Shown: in pieces, positions 34,172 through 45,039 of the stretch
Layout: each line of letters opens with the position of its first letter
Position numbering within the stretch: the stretch's first letter is position 1
Source: Brachynemurus nebulosus
Taxonomy: Eukaryota > Arthropoda > Insecta > Neuroptera > Myrmeleontidae
Assembly: GCA_035578155.1 (NCBI GenBank)
Contig: JAPWDM010000017.1
Span: forward strand, 4,724,482-4,788,481
Direction: 5' to 3'
DNA length: 64,000 bases
Notes under the pieces: model-generated
What the model saw: the letters and a program-made list of their open reading frames with translations, nothing else
Databases searched by the model: none
What the model was told of the DNA's origin: nothing
Translations under genes and position numbers: made by a program

Positions 34172-37100
34172 GACATCTTGGAATCCAGACTAAATAATCG
34201 ATCTCATTATTAACTAAAATATCCCGGTGGAATATTCCCGTAGGAGAAAATACAAATTTATTGTAATGAGACCAGATTGGCTGAATCGACACTAATTAAA
34301 TTTGGTAATAAAAATAGTATATACGATTTAGATTAACACGGATTATAATTTTAGTCTGATGAGAAGTTCCCACGGGTTCACTAATGACAAAACAGTTCTA
34401 ATAATTTATTGAATCATATCTGGTATTGAAATCTTGGTCTTAGTACAATGTGAAAGTTTGTATGCTTGGATGTTTGTAAATCAATCACGCCAAAACGGCT
34501 GAACCGATTTCGATAAAATTACATATAGACTCTTTATACACTGAACTAACACACAGGATAAACTTTATCTCGGCTCCAAGTTCCTGAGGGTTACAAAACT
34601 ACTGGCACCATCACTCCCAAATAATGACAACGAATTCGCTGTCATCTGTTTTTGCCCGCCAATTCGCGTCTATAAAAGGTCGTGTAGCTTAAAAAATTGT
34701 CCTTTTTCGTTTTCATCTCAAACTAACTAACAAGGAAAGGGCAAGAAGTCGAAAATTTAAAAAAATCTGATACTTTGTCAGTATATAGAGGCTGGCTACC
34801 TAATAAAATAAAAAATATCAGTTGCTGCTAAATAGCGTTTTTAAGGGGTGAATCATCCCCTCAAAGTTGGAACTCAAAAATCTAAAAATTGATGAAATTT
34901 TGTTTATAGATACCTTAAAAAGTTCTAGTAGCAAATATTACATTATTTTTTGCATTTACACATTTTTAAGGGTTAAAACCATCCCTCAACTGTGTACTTA
35001 AAAATTTAAAAATTTATGATATTTTGTGTATATATACTATACAGAGCTCTAATAATAGATATAACAATATTTTTTGCATCTACATTTTGAGGGGTTGACC
35101 ACCCCTTCATATCTGTACTTAAAAATTTATAAATTGATATTTTGTTTATTAATACATATATACCTACTATATAGAACTCTAGTAATAAATATAACATTAT
35201 TTTTTCCATCTATAAATTTTTAGGGGTTTCAATCCTAGAAAATTTGTGGATGCAAAAACTAATGTTATATTTATTATTAGAGCTCTTGTATAGTATATAT
35301 AAACAAAATATCACCAATTTTTAAATTTTTAAATACACAGTTGAGGGGTGGTTTCAACCCTTAAAAATGTGTAAATGCAGAAAATAATGTTATATTTGTT
35401 ACTAGAACTTTTTAAGGTACCCACAAACAAAATTTCATCGATTTTTAAATTTTTGAATTCCAACTTTGAGGGGATATTTCACCCCTTAAAATCGTTTTTT
35501 AGCAACAACTGATATTTTTTATGTTATTAGGTAGCCACTTACTACATACTGACAAAATTTCAGCTTTTTTTTTTAAATTCTTGCCCTTGGACTTCTTGCC
35601 CTTTCCTTGTAAGTTCAATTTGGTGTACAGGTAATTGTAAATTTTTTTGTATTGTTGCACTTAAAAATTGTCTTTGTAGGTTCTGTAATTTATTTTAATT
35701 ATTGAATAAATTTTATTGGATAACCTTCAAGTATTTTGGGTCATCATTTTTTTTTTTGTTTTTTGAATTGTATATTTGCAACTATTTAATGTAAGGTTTT
35801 TTATCTTTTTTTATATTTATTTCGATATTTCGTGGTTAATTTGTGCTATTGGTAACTTGCACGTGTTGAGAATTTTCTGGATCTTGGATCTAAACAAATG
35901 CTCAGTGACGCCTCCTGATTCTAAAGCCCCGTTCTACACTTGAGTTGATTTGTGGCCACACTACATTCTGTTTCATCGGCTGATTTTGGTTTCTGGATTA
36001 GCCTGTAACCGCTATTGGATTGTTCCGGCTTTTATTTTCATTGGGTTTGCTGCTAGCACATTTATTAGAAAAGCACGAATCATCACGTCCCGAACTCTCT
36101 TCGAATTTATTTGAATTAAGTAACCCTAACCTGTTAATACCACGTTCTAATCCATTTTCTTGCTATTAGAGTTTGCTATTAACTTTTTAGTGCGATCGTT
36201 AACATTTTAATTAGTGTTTCAAAAATTAACTTTTCTCGCTTTTTTCTAAATTTTCTCAGCACAATTAGTGTAGTGATTGCATATTTTATTTGTAGTTGAA
36301 CTTAGCTAGTTATTTACTTATGCAACTGCCTAGATGTACTAATTTTTTTTATTAAATTAATTAATTTTCTTGCAGAAGTCATTCACTTCGCCCTCATTTA
36401 AATTATTTTTTTTTTACGATAAAATTTATCTTCACTTTTATCTAGCGTCGTGTGAAAGACTTCTAGCTACTATCTATTTATCTACTTTTTACTGCTGATT
36501 TTCCTTTTATGCCAGTCACTAAATATTCGTTTAATTATCTTACCTTTTATTTAATCTACCTTACGCATTTTTCTTAAATTTACTGACTCTCATACAAAGT
36601 TATTCGTTGATTGATTATTTTGTAATTCGCTGTATCTTTTCTTCTTGTAAAATTTACTTATGTAAAATTCTGTCTGAATGTTTTTTTCGAATATCGACCT
36701 TTATCCCGATAGTGATTACAAATTGTATAATTTTGAGCTAGTCATATAACATCGCGAATATTTTTTTTAATATTCAAAAAAAAGAAAAAAATACCTACCA
36801 ATTTGTAAAATATTAAACAATATTTGTTAAATAAAATTTGTTAACACGATTTTATATCTTTTGATTTGCAATTTTCAAAACATTTTTATTTTTCAGATAT
36901 CTAACTTAAGTTCAAAAAAATTAAATTTTTCATAATTACCTAACAATATGTAATATTTTATCAAACTCGGTTCAGCCGTTTTGGCGTGATAGATTTACAA
37001 ACATCCAAGCATACAAACTTTCACATTGCACTGAGACCAGGATTTCTATACCAGATATGATTTAAAAAATTGGTACCACTGTTTTGTCATTAGTGACCCC

Positions 37101-37306
37101 GTGGGAGCTCTTCATTAGACTAAAATTATAATTCGTGTTAATCCAAATCATATATACGTACTATCTTTATTACCAAATTTAATTAGTGTCGATTTAGCGA
37201 ATTTGGTCTCATTAGAATAAATTTGTATTTTTTCCTACGGGAATATTCCACCGGGATAATTTAGTTAATAATGAGATCGATTATTTAGTCTGGATTCTAA
37301 GATGTC
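34172..37306. mobile_element. TA-flanked element with ~350-bp inverted arms
   Basis: GACATCTTGGAATCCAGACT at 34172 and its complement ending at 37306 start arms that match to about 34528 and 36945. They include GGTGGAATATTCCCGTAGGA, a CAAAACGGCTGAACCGA block common in arthropod repeats, and TGTATGCTTGGATGTTTGT. TA lies outside both ends (34170-34171, 37307-37308). R copy 1 near 5815 shows a compatible unoccupied sequence. The interior (35613-36940) is T-rich and non-coding, and another element sits at 34731-35609. A Tc1/mariner-type TA target is compatible, but there is no transposase. Confidence 0.75.
34731..35609. mobile_element. TIR element with strand-switched tandem units, TAA duplication
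   Basis: CAAGGAAAGGGCAAGAAGTC at the left is mirrored by GACTTCTTGCCCTTTCCTTG at the right, with TAA on both sides (34728-34730, 35610-35612). The first ten TIR bases equal those of 1348-4001. Inside, units of about 125 bp (AGGGGTGAATCATCCCC, GAAATTTTGTTTATAGATAC, ACATTATTTTTTGCATTTAC) run three times forward and about twice inverted, switching near 35220. It is nested in the element at 34172-37306, so it is younger. Confidence 0.85.
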
Positions 37307-37383
37307 TAATTTTTATTAAACAACTTTATTTGCATGAGAAATTCATGAAATATTATTTTTGTGTTACCTGTTTAATAAATAAT

Positions 37384-37495
37384 GTGAGCATTTTTCAGTG
37401 TGAGGATTTATCAACGTGGGCATTTTTCTTGTGAGCATTTATCACTGTGCGCATTTTTCCATGTGGGGAATTTTTTGTGTGAGCATTTCGACACA
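37384..37495 (+). repeat. Minisatellite, ~20-bp unit GTGWGCATTTNTCA
   Basis: Five imperfect units: GTGAGCATTTTTCAGTGTGA, GGATTTATCAACGTGGGC and so on. Confidence 0.8.
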
Positions 37496-38440
37496 TTTTT
37501 ATAATATAATATTAACTTTTGGTTAAGTTACATATAAATTCATATAGAACTAAAATTATTTTTAACTCAATTGAAAAAAATTTACAAATTTAAGACTATA
37601 AAAGAATTTTTTCCAAAATAGGTGTAAAAGTTTAGGTGTAACATTTATATACATGCCATGAATACTAAAACTAAAGCGAGAATCTCAAGGTTTCTGACAT
37701 TATTAACACACTATATTCGCATAAAACACCACATCAATTTTTTTTTAATCGCCATATAAATTAATATGTATGTGGATACTGCAGGTACTGGATATTTTGA
37801 TGTTTACTAACCGTGCGCGCTGTGCGCTTTCACAGACAGGTCTATACTTGTCTTCACTTTAGATAATTCTCTTCGCGGATAAATTATGATTTTACATGTT
37901 AAAACTTGCTAGATACTGTATATTACGTTATATTGACCTTATCAAATTATGCAATATGCTTTTAGTAAAGCCAAACATCTTCATTTAATTGAATTAAGTA
38001 TTTAATTAGGGACCAAACTACTATATGACGACTGTCGCCAGAATTTTACGTCACAAAAATCGGAGGAGCTTCCTCACTTTCTATGGTTATATACATATTT
38101 AGCGTTTGTGTTTGCATGCGTAGTGTCGTGGATGTTAGTATTTGTGATATTCCGTATGTATGTATAGCTCGGTGACTAGTGGGAGATGATACAAACACCA
38201 TATATACACACTCGACAACCCACCAACAATCGTACGTATATATCTCCTAGAGGCGTACGTATACATGTAGCATTGTTGTAAGTGGTTGCTAAACAATGAC
38301 CTGCAATGACCAACAATCGACGTATGCACCGCTACAAGTGGTACGCACAACTGAATCACCTTAGCTGTGACGGACCAACAAATGACACCAAGCGACGTAC
38401 ACTTTTTTATATTAGTTTGCTTCTAGTATTCTATGTCTAA
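37496..38440. other. Unassigned stretch
   Basis: No gene recognised. 38100-38400 is less AT-rich than its surroundings but has no convincing frame. Confidence 0.4.
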
Positions 38441-39128
38441 GTTACGGCTAATACGCATGAAATAGAAAATACGCGTATTAACCGGATAATACGAGTATTA
38501 TACGAATGTCGTGGATAATACACGAATACGCCCTAATGATTCTTCTATTAACTAACATAAATCGGTTAGGACGCGTTGCATCCAAAACGTCTTGTCTTAA
38601 ATGCATATTTTATCGACATACTCACAGTATTTTACATCATCCGTTAAAGAAATAACATGGCAACACAAAGATACTACGGAAAAATTTTCATGATTGTGCA
38701 AGACCCGCCCTTAAGTCATTAAAAAAAATACACTAAAATATTTTATTTATGTTTTTAGTATGAAGTACCCTTCTTAAAATTTAAAATAAAAATACGTTAC
38801 AAAAAAATTTTCGCTATTTTGCAGACAGGTAAGGTCTTTAAAAAATACATAAAATATTTTTTTCTCGCTGTTTTAATCATCTCAGTTTTCTAAAATATTT
38901 CCTAAATGTATCTCAACAAATTATTAACTGAAAGTTACAAAAATTGTGTAATGACCAAGAATTGTTGGTTATAACCGGAACTCCTCGGATAAATCGCGTA
39001 GAAATCGGATAATTGCCGAAAATGTTTGAAATACATGCATTTCGTTACATATTATCCGGCGTTTTTGGCTGATTTGCGATTTAGCTGGCTAGTTCACGTA
39101 ATGAAAATTTTCGCATATTAGCCGTAAC
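38441..39128. mobile_element. Small TIR element, ends GTTACGGCTAATAYGC
   Basis: GTTACGGCTAATACGC at 38441 is mirrored by GCATATTAGCCGTAAC ending at 39128. Subterminal repeats of CGGATAATACGAG and ATTATCCGGCG follow. The length is 688 bp, with no ORF and no clear target duplication. Confidence 0.65.
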
Positions 39129-39344
39129 ATCTACATAATTCATTTATTAGCAAATTCATTTGATTCAAGTGAAGACAATTCAGCTATAAAATTCTAATTA
39201 TAACACAAATTAAGTTACTCATAAAATTGGTAACTGTAGAAAAAAATTTTACTGTTACGATCTATTTTAGAATACAGAATACATAAGTAATGTCAACTTA
39301 AATCTGTATGCGAACATTATATAGATATACCTAATTACATACAG

Positions 39345-39500
39345 TGTCTTGTGTCTTTTATAAAATTCGCTCCAGTTGGGCAAATTTTTTCTTTCTTTTT
39401 GTTTTGTATTTTGAAAAATATTTTAATGGGATTAATTAATGTTTCGGCTGAAATAAAAAATAAGATAAACACATCTTCCACTCACTATATGGCGAAAAAT
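39345..39500 (+). repeat. Copy related to the 6000-6160 repeat
   Basis: GTGTCTTTTATAAAATTCGC, then TTTTGAAAAATATTTTAATG and AACACATCT, collinear with 6000-6120. It ends at an M-family MITE. Confidence 0.55.
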
Positions 39501-39508
39501 TGTAAATA

Positions 39509-39651
39509 TGATAAAAGCCCCTATACTCGAACGCGATTGAATACTAAACAGTGTTGACATTTACCGGTTTTTTCAGAAAAAACTTCATTAATACATAAAA
39601 TACCAAAACTGTCGAGTATTGAATCGCGTTCGAATATAGGGATTTATACCC
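39509..39651. mobile_element. M-family MITE, short copy, TA-flanked
   Basis: GATAAAAGCCCCTATACTCG and GAACGCGATTGAATACT are mirrored at the right end. TA lies at 39507-39508 and 39652-39653. The length is 143 bp, shorter than the 230-bp copy at 19994 because most of the interior is gone. Confidence 0.82.
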
Positions 39652-39959
39652 TACCCACTGATAATTTTTTTTTTTTAGATTTTAACATTATCTATATTAA
39701 AATTAAGCACAATAAACAGATTTCGATAGCTAAATAAAATATTTTGTAAAAATAGAGCCAAAAGTGGCGACTATAAGCTCAGTAGTTTTGCGTACTCAAT
39801 TTGTAAAATAATAATTTAATTATTATTGTTTACTTGTTTAATTCTAAATAAAGTTACTGTGAAACAATAAATAATTACCCGGCTAGAAAATAAATAGGGC
39901 TCGCCCTGACTCGGTCCGGCCCGGATCAAACTTATCACAGGCATGCCTAATTAGGTTTA

Positions 39960-41110
39960 TCGAATAAGGCCCGGACTAGGGCCCGATCAGGAAAATCCTA
40001 TTAAGGATTGCCCCACTTGCCTGATTTCGCCCTGACTCCGTTTGCCTTATTTGCGTTATAATGATTTTCCCGATCCGGCCCTGACTTAATTTCTTTATTA
40101 GGGCCTTAATTAAACTTCCTTGATCCGGTTCTGATTTTATCTCGTTATTAGGGCTTTATTATGGTTTTCACGATCCGGCCCTGATTTTATCTCTTTATTG
40201 AGGCCTTATTATGGTTTTCCCGATCCGGCCCTGATTTCCTTTCCTTATTAGCGCATTAATTAAACTTCCCTGGTCCGGCCCCGATTTTATCTTCTTATTA
40301 GGACCTTATTATGGATTTCCCGATCCGACCCTGATTTCATTTCCTTATTAGGGCCTTAATTAAACTTTCCTGATCCGGCCTCGATTTTATCTTCTTATTA
40401 GAGCCTTGTTATGGTTTTCCCGATCCGGCCCTGATTTCATTTCCTTATTAGGGCCTTAATTAAATTTCCCTGATCCGGTCCTGATTTTACCTCCTAATTA
40501 GGGCCTTATTATGGTTTTCACGATACGGCCCTGATTTTATCTCCTTATTGAGGCGTTATTATGGTTTTTTCCGATCCGGCCCTGATTTCATTTCCTTATT
40601 AGGGCCTTAATTAAACTTCTCTGATCCGGCTCCGATTTTAACTTCTTATTAGGTCCCTATTATGGTTTTCCCGATCCGGCCCTGATTTCATTTCTTTATT
40701 AGGGTCTTAATTAAACTTCCCTGATTCGGCCCTGATTTTATATCCTTATTACGGCCTTATTATGGTCTGATCCGGTCCTGATCCATTTTACCGTAACAGG
40801 GCATTGTCATGGTTGTACTGATCCTGTCCTGATTTTATTTCTTAATTACGGCCTTATTATGGTATGTCTGATCCGGTCCTGATCCATTTTGCCGTAACAG
40901 AGCATTGTCATGGTTGTACTGATCCTGTCCTGATTTTATTTCCTTATTAGGGCCTTACTATGTTGGGCTCAATTTCACCTTAATTTCATTCTCTTACTAG
41001 GACCTTACAAATCTAGCACTGATCCCGTTTGGCTTATTATGGGCTTTATTAAGGCCTTATTACAGTTTGTCCATTCCGGCCCTGATTTGATTTCCTTATT
41101 AATTATTTTT
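39960..41110 (+). repeat. ~50-bp tandem array, dimeric higher order
   Basis: Units such as GATCCGGCCCTGATTTCATT continuing into TTAGGGCCTTAATTAAACTT alternate with GATCCGGCCCTGATTTTATC continuing into TTAGGGCCTTATTATGGTTT. That gives a 100-bp dimer over about 22 monomers. The last third is more diverged, with CCGTAACAGGGCATTGTCAT. Confidence 0.92.
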
Positions 41111-41929
41111 AATTTTTATTTTAATAATTTAAAAATTTTAATTAACATAGTAAAAAATATTATAAGACTGTACTAAGTACTATCTACTTATAAGCCATGT
41201 TTTATGTAGAGCTAGGCTGATCAAAATTTTTTACTTGACACACGACTGTATTGTTAATTACCTTATAGCCCGTTTCAAATTTATCTCGCGAAATTTAAAA
41301 TGATTATATTTTATTTTTTTTAATTAGGTAAATCTATAATATTTTATAAACAACAAACATTTTGTAAAAACGAAATTATTCTCATTATATCATTGTCCAA
41401 AAAATATAATTCAAAAATTTTGAAAAGAGAGAGTTCTGAATGGCGTTCACCTGAAGAGAGTTCTGAATGGCGTTCAGAGTTCTATAGAAAAATCTTATGA
41501 CTTATTACAGAAAAGTCTTATGACTTATAGATAATTAAGTATTAACACCATTTTCATTAAAAAGAAATTATATTTTGCATACAAAATTTTTATTCTGGCT
41601 ATAATTTTCTTTCTGTTTTTTTCTAAATACTTTAAATTTTCTTTATAGAGCTAACATCCTTATGAATGGTTATAGAGTTCCCATATTTTATATGGTTTCG
41701 ATAATTAAGTTCAAAGGATCAAATGTTTCAAACACCGTTACTTTAAATTCAAAAATTGATTGTTGCAGTTCTCTGTAGACAATTACTTTGGACAATAGTA
41801 TACCAAAGTTTTACTAACTCTGATTAATTTAATGAGAGATTTGAATGTGAATCAAAAAGTTCTACAAAAGAATCTTATACCGTTTTCCCGTAAAAGAATT
41901 ACTTTGCAAATTAACATAATTTTTAAGTA

Positions 41930-42440
41930 GGATTGGAACAGGTTGCCCGATCAGCGCCGGAGCAGTTGCCCGATCAGGACCGGAGCAGGTTTCTCGATCA
42001 GGGTCGGAACAGGCTGCCTGATTGGGGCCGGAAGTGAAAAAGCGTTACATTTTTGGTCCAGCCTTCATATGGTTTTCCTGGTCAGTGCCCTACCTGAAGT
42101 CCGGCAAACCAGCCTGTAGCACGATCAGGGCCTGAAAGGGAAACCTGATCAGGGCCGAAAGTGAAAAAGTGTGACATTTTTGGTCCGGCCCTCATATGGT
42201 TTTCCTGGTCAGGGCCCTACCTTAAGTTCGGCACACCAGCCTGTAGCACGATCAGGACCGGAACAGGAAACTTGATCAGGGCCGGAGCAGGCTTCTCGAT
42301 CAGGACCGGAGGAGGTTGCCCGATTAGGGTCCGAACAGGCAGCCTGATCGGGACCGGAAGTGAAAAAGCGTTACATTTTTGGTCCGGCCCTCATATGGTT
42401 CTCCTGATTAGGACCCTACCTTAAGTCCGGCAAATCGGAT
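41930..42440 (-). repeat. ~30-bp minisatellite in ~200-bp higher-order blocks
   Basis: CGATCAGGACCGGAGCAGG units (about 30 bp) combine with GAAAAAGCGTTACATTTTTG, GGTCCGGCCCTCATATGGTT and GCCCTACCTTAAGTCCGGCA into a block seen three times. GATCAGGGCCGG is the complement of the core in the left array. A short open frame here (42161-42424) is a by-product of the repeat. Confidence 0.9.
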
Positions 42441-42994
42441 CCTAGCCCTATTCCAACCCTAAAAAATTTCTACTCGGGTATTACTAAAAATTATTAACAA
42501 CTTTAAAAAATTTTGTAAAATGAAAAAGTCCTTAAATACTTTCCCAAAAAACCGTGCAAAAAAAGTAATAATAAAATCCATATTACACATTTATAAAACA
42601 AAAACAATTCATTTTAGCGAATTGGTGGAACTTGAGGCCGAGACTATAACAGAAATATGTTTTGAGGTCCCTAGTAGTACGGTGCAATTAGATCCAAACC
42701 TCAACATGCAAAGTAATAGTTTCACTCCAACTCCAAATTGTTCTATACAGTCCACATATTGTTTGGTAAAAATTTACGCCATTTTGAGCGTCGGGTTTGG
42801 GAGGAAGGAGGGTAGAAGTAGGCAAATTAACGGTGTTCGTCAGTTTTTTTAAATACTTCGAAAACTATGCAGTTTAGTGCAAAAAGTGCCGATACAAAAA
42901 TAATCTACATTAAATTGCGAACAAAAATAGTCCTGGTATAATCTTGCTGAAGTGAAGAGTTCCAGAGTTATGGAGGGTTTAAAAGTAGCATTTA

Positions 42995-44010
42995 TGCCCG
43001 GTTTTTCAGTGATGGTTTAAACCAAAGATTATAGTTAAACTCGAGTTTATCTCATTTTTCAGTTTTACAGTGTGAGTTTAAATATGGCCGCCAGTTTAAA
43101 TTACGTTTAACTTAAACGGCTGATATTCGTGGTTTAAACTACCCATTTAGTTTAAACCTAGGAAACGTCAAATATTGTGTTTAATTTTTGGTTAAATAAA
43201 ATATAAAAATAATGTACTTCGAATCCGATTTTGAAGATGAGAGCGACCAAGAGTATTATTTAGGTTTAGTAAAAGTATCACCATTTTCAAATTTGAGATG
43301 ATTTTGATTTTTATTCAAGATTTCGAATGCAAAAAGAAATTGCTTGTTTCGTTCTGGAGAAAATTCTCCCTCATATACAGCATATTACAAACTGACATGT
43401 TTCTTTTATTTTTAAATTATAGAATCATTAAACTGAAAACTATTATAAATGTAATATTTTTTAGGAATAACGCATTATCTCTTGAAATAATGTTGTTTTT
43501 GACATTAAGATATTATGCAAGTGGGGGTATGCTTATAATATGTGGAGATTTCGCAGGAGTATCGAAAAATACTGCTAGTAAAGTAGTGAAACTAGTATCC
43601 CACAATATTCTTCTTAAATTTATTTAATTTCTTAAATTTCCAGTGTCCGACATGGAATTTTTATAACACTGACAAATGCAAACAAATTGCACAGCCCAAT
43701 ACCTTTTTTTATGACACACTTTAAAAATTTATAGCACCCTAATGTAATTTTTAAAAATATATTCAAATATATACATTTAAATTATATTCAAATAGTAGAT
43801 GGCATCACAATTCAAACAATCTGTTGTGTCATTAAAAAAAGCCAAAAGTAGTAATTTACTATGGTTACTTAGTTTAAACTCCGTTTAAATAAACTACAGT
43901 AATATTGATACTGTAAAACATCGGTGGTTTAACTGCTTAGTTTAAACTTGAGTTTAGCTAAACGTGGTTTACATAAACTCAAGTTTAAACGGCTACTGAA
44001 AAACCGGGCA
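42995..44010 (+). mobile_element. PIF/Harbinger element, TTA target duplication
   Basis: TGCCCGGTTTTTCAGT at 42995 and ACTGAAAAACCGGGCA ending at 44010 are exact mirrors. TTA lies on both sides (42992-42994, 44011-44013), as expected for PIF/Harbinger. Subterminal GTTTAAACT-type repeats extend the inverted ends. It carries the N-terminal part of a Harbinger transposase, so it is an internally shortened copy. At 1016 bp it probably depends on a complete relative. Confidence 0.92.
43212..43627 (+). pseudogene. Harbinger transposase N-terminal half
   Basis: An acidic start (MYFESDFEDESDQEYYLG) is followed in a second frame by DFDFYSRFRMQKEIACFVLE, matching the F-R-M-S-K-E helix region of Harbinger/HARBI1 proteins. 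A third frame has NNALSLEIMLFLTLRYYASG and GDFAGVSKNTASKVVKLVSH, the helix-turn-helix part just before the nuclease domain. About 70 bp with stops separates the last two blocks. It ends in TTTTTTAG like an intron but has no clear GT donor. The DDE nuclease domain is missing. Confidence 0.88.
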
Positions 44011-44188
44011 TTAATATTTTTACAGTTTTTGGAAAAAATATGACACATTATCACTAAGGAAACTAATCTTTTTATACAGGATTGTGTTTTGTAAAAAGAA
44101 ATTTCTATTAGTCCTCTTCAAAAATAGCACCCTCCTCTTCTAAATCTTCGTATATGATGTTCCTATCCCTGTTATTACATCTTAGGCC

Positions 44189-44350
44189 TCAGCAATTACC
44201 GCATATGCTTGAGCAGTTTAGACCACTCTTTCTACATTCACAGTTACGAACGCATTCGTCTTTGCAAGCGCACACTATGAGGGAAAATAAGTCCTCGGGA
44301 GCTGAAGGACGTGCTGTTTTTATTTGGACGCAGGTGTCCGTCAATCTTCT
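44189..44350 (-). pseudogene. Cysteine-rich C-terminal domain (CXC-like), 53 codons
   Basis: This short frame ends at a TGA (44189-44191) and contains ten Cys in the order C-A-C-K...C-V-R-N-C-E-C-R-K-S-G-L-N-C-S...C-G-N-C. This spacing, preceded by a Pro-rich ARPSAPEDLFSLIV leader, is a recurrent C-terminal module of transposon-encoded proteins and resembles tesmin/TSO1 CXC zinc modules. The upstream frame is closed by a stop at 44351-44353, so only the tail survives. It belongs to the host element at 42665-44775 and not to the Harbinger copy, which lies downstream of it on the opposite strand. Confidence 0.6.
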
Positions 44351-44387
44351 TCAACCCCCACTCGAGCGAATTCTTCTTCTTATTCTT

Positions 44388-44437
44388 ATTTTTAGCCACT
44401 GCTGCACCTATCACCAGGTGCAGCAGTGGCTAAAAAT
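44388..44437. other. Perfect 22-bp hairpin, 6-nt loop
   Basis: The stem contains TTTTTAGCCACTGCTGCACC and the loop is ATCACC (44410-44415). It sits between the cysteine-rich frame and the right arm. Zero mismatches in a decayed element suggest recent origin or function. Confidence 0.85.
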
Positions 44438-44816
44438 ACTAAAAATTTCTACTTTTAGTACTTTTACACCCTCCGTAATTCTGAAACTGTTCACTTTAGC
44501 GAGATTATGCACTGGACCATTTTCATTCGCAATTTAATGTAGATTATTTTCGTATATGACAGTTTTTACGGTAAATCTCATAGTTTTCGAAATATTTAAA
44601 AAAACTGAAGAAATCCGTTAATTTGCCTACTTCTACCCGCTCCCCCCAAAACCCGAAACTCAAAATGGTGTAACTTTTTGCCAAACAATATATGGACTGT
44701 ATAGAACAATTTGGAGTTGGAGTGAAACTGTTACTCTTTGGATGTTGAGGTTAGGCCGTTTTTGAATAACTACACCGTATTATAGAATTCAAAAATGATA
44801 TTCACTAAAATTTATA

Positions 44817-44818
<2 letters not shown>

Positions 44819-44884
<66 letters not shown>
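44819..44884. repeat. (TA)n microsatellite 10
   Basis: About 66 bp, followed by R copy 5. The left side has no S sequence, unlike copies 2-4. Confidence 0.97.
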
Positions 44885-44887
<3 letters not shown>

Positions 44888-45015
44888 ATTTTTTCTACAG
44901 AATCGTGTTCTACGGGTCCGAAAACGGACAGCGCCCCTACTCTCGCCTTTCGCTATTCTTATCGTATAGGCTGTATAAGTCTAATTTTTTTAAGGAAAAA
45001 TTCGACTAAAAATAA
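44885..45015 (+). repeat. R repeat, copy 5
   Basis: TCGTGTTCTACGGGTCCGA, AACGGACAGCGCCCCTACTC, CTTATCGTATAGGCTGTATA and CGACTAAAAAT, complete apart from a small change in the CAGTTGAAAAA part. Confidence 0.85.
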
Positions 45016-45039
45016 CATAATATTATGTTTGTATGCATA

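Larger units (their letters stand above)
39876..42480. mobile_element. TIR element carrying mirror-oriented minisatellites
   Basis: TACCCGGCTAGAAAATAAAT with TAGGGC at the left corresponds to the complement of GCCCTA...AAATTTCTACTCGGGTA at 42450-42480. Between the ends lie two GGCCCTGATC-rich arrays in opposite orientation (39960-41110 and 41930-42440) and an AT-rich core (41110-41930). There is no transposase. The target duplication could not be fixed. Confidence 0.65.
42665..44775 (-). mobile_element. Element with ~330-bp inverted arms, invaded by Harbinger
   Basis: The left arm (42675-42993: AGTACGGTGCAATTA, CCTCAACATGCAAAGTAATA, TTTCACTCCAACTCCAAATT) mirrors the right arm (44440-44775). 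Outermost bases are near TACGGTGYARTTA. Inside, on the minus strand, is a cysteine-rich C-terminal coding scrap (44189-44350). Before the Harbinger insertion the element was about 1.1 kb. The superfamily is not assigned. Confidence 0.65.

Noticed and set aside
34436..34520. Helitron insertion based on the CAAAACGGCTGAACCGA block
   Set aside because: The block is inside both arms of the TA-flanked inverted repeat, with no Helitron 5' TC or 3' hairpin-CTAG at these borders.
42161..42424. 87-codon frame with GTG/RTG repeats
   Set aside because: It is entirely within the GATCAGGGCCGG minisatellite.
44154..44537. 127-codon plus-strand frame
   Set aside because: It lies opposite the cysteine-rich minus-strand frame and crosses the perfect hairpin. 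Composition suggests a shadow frame.
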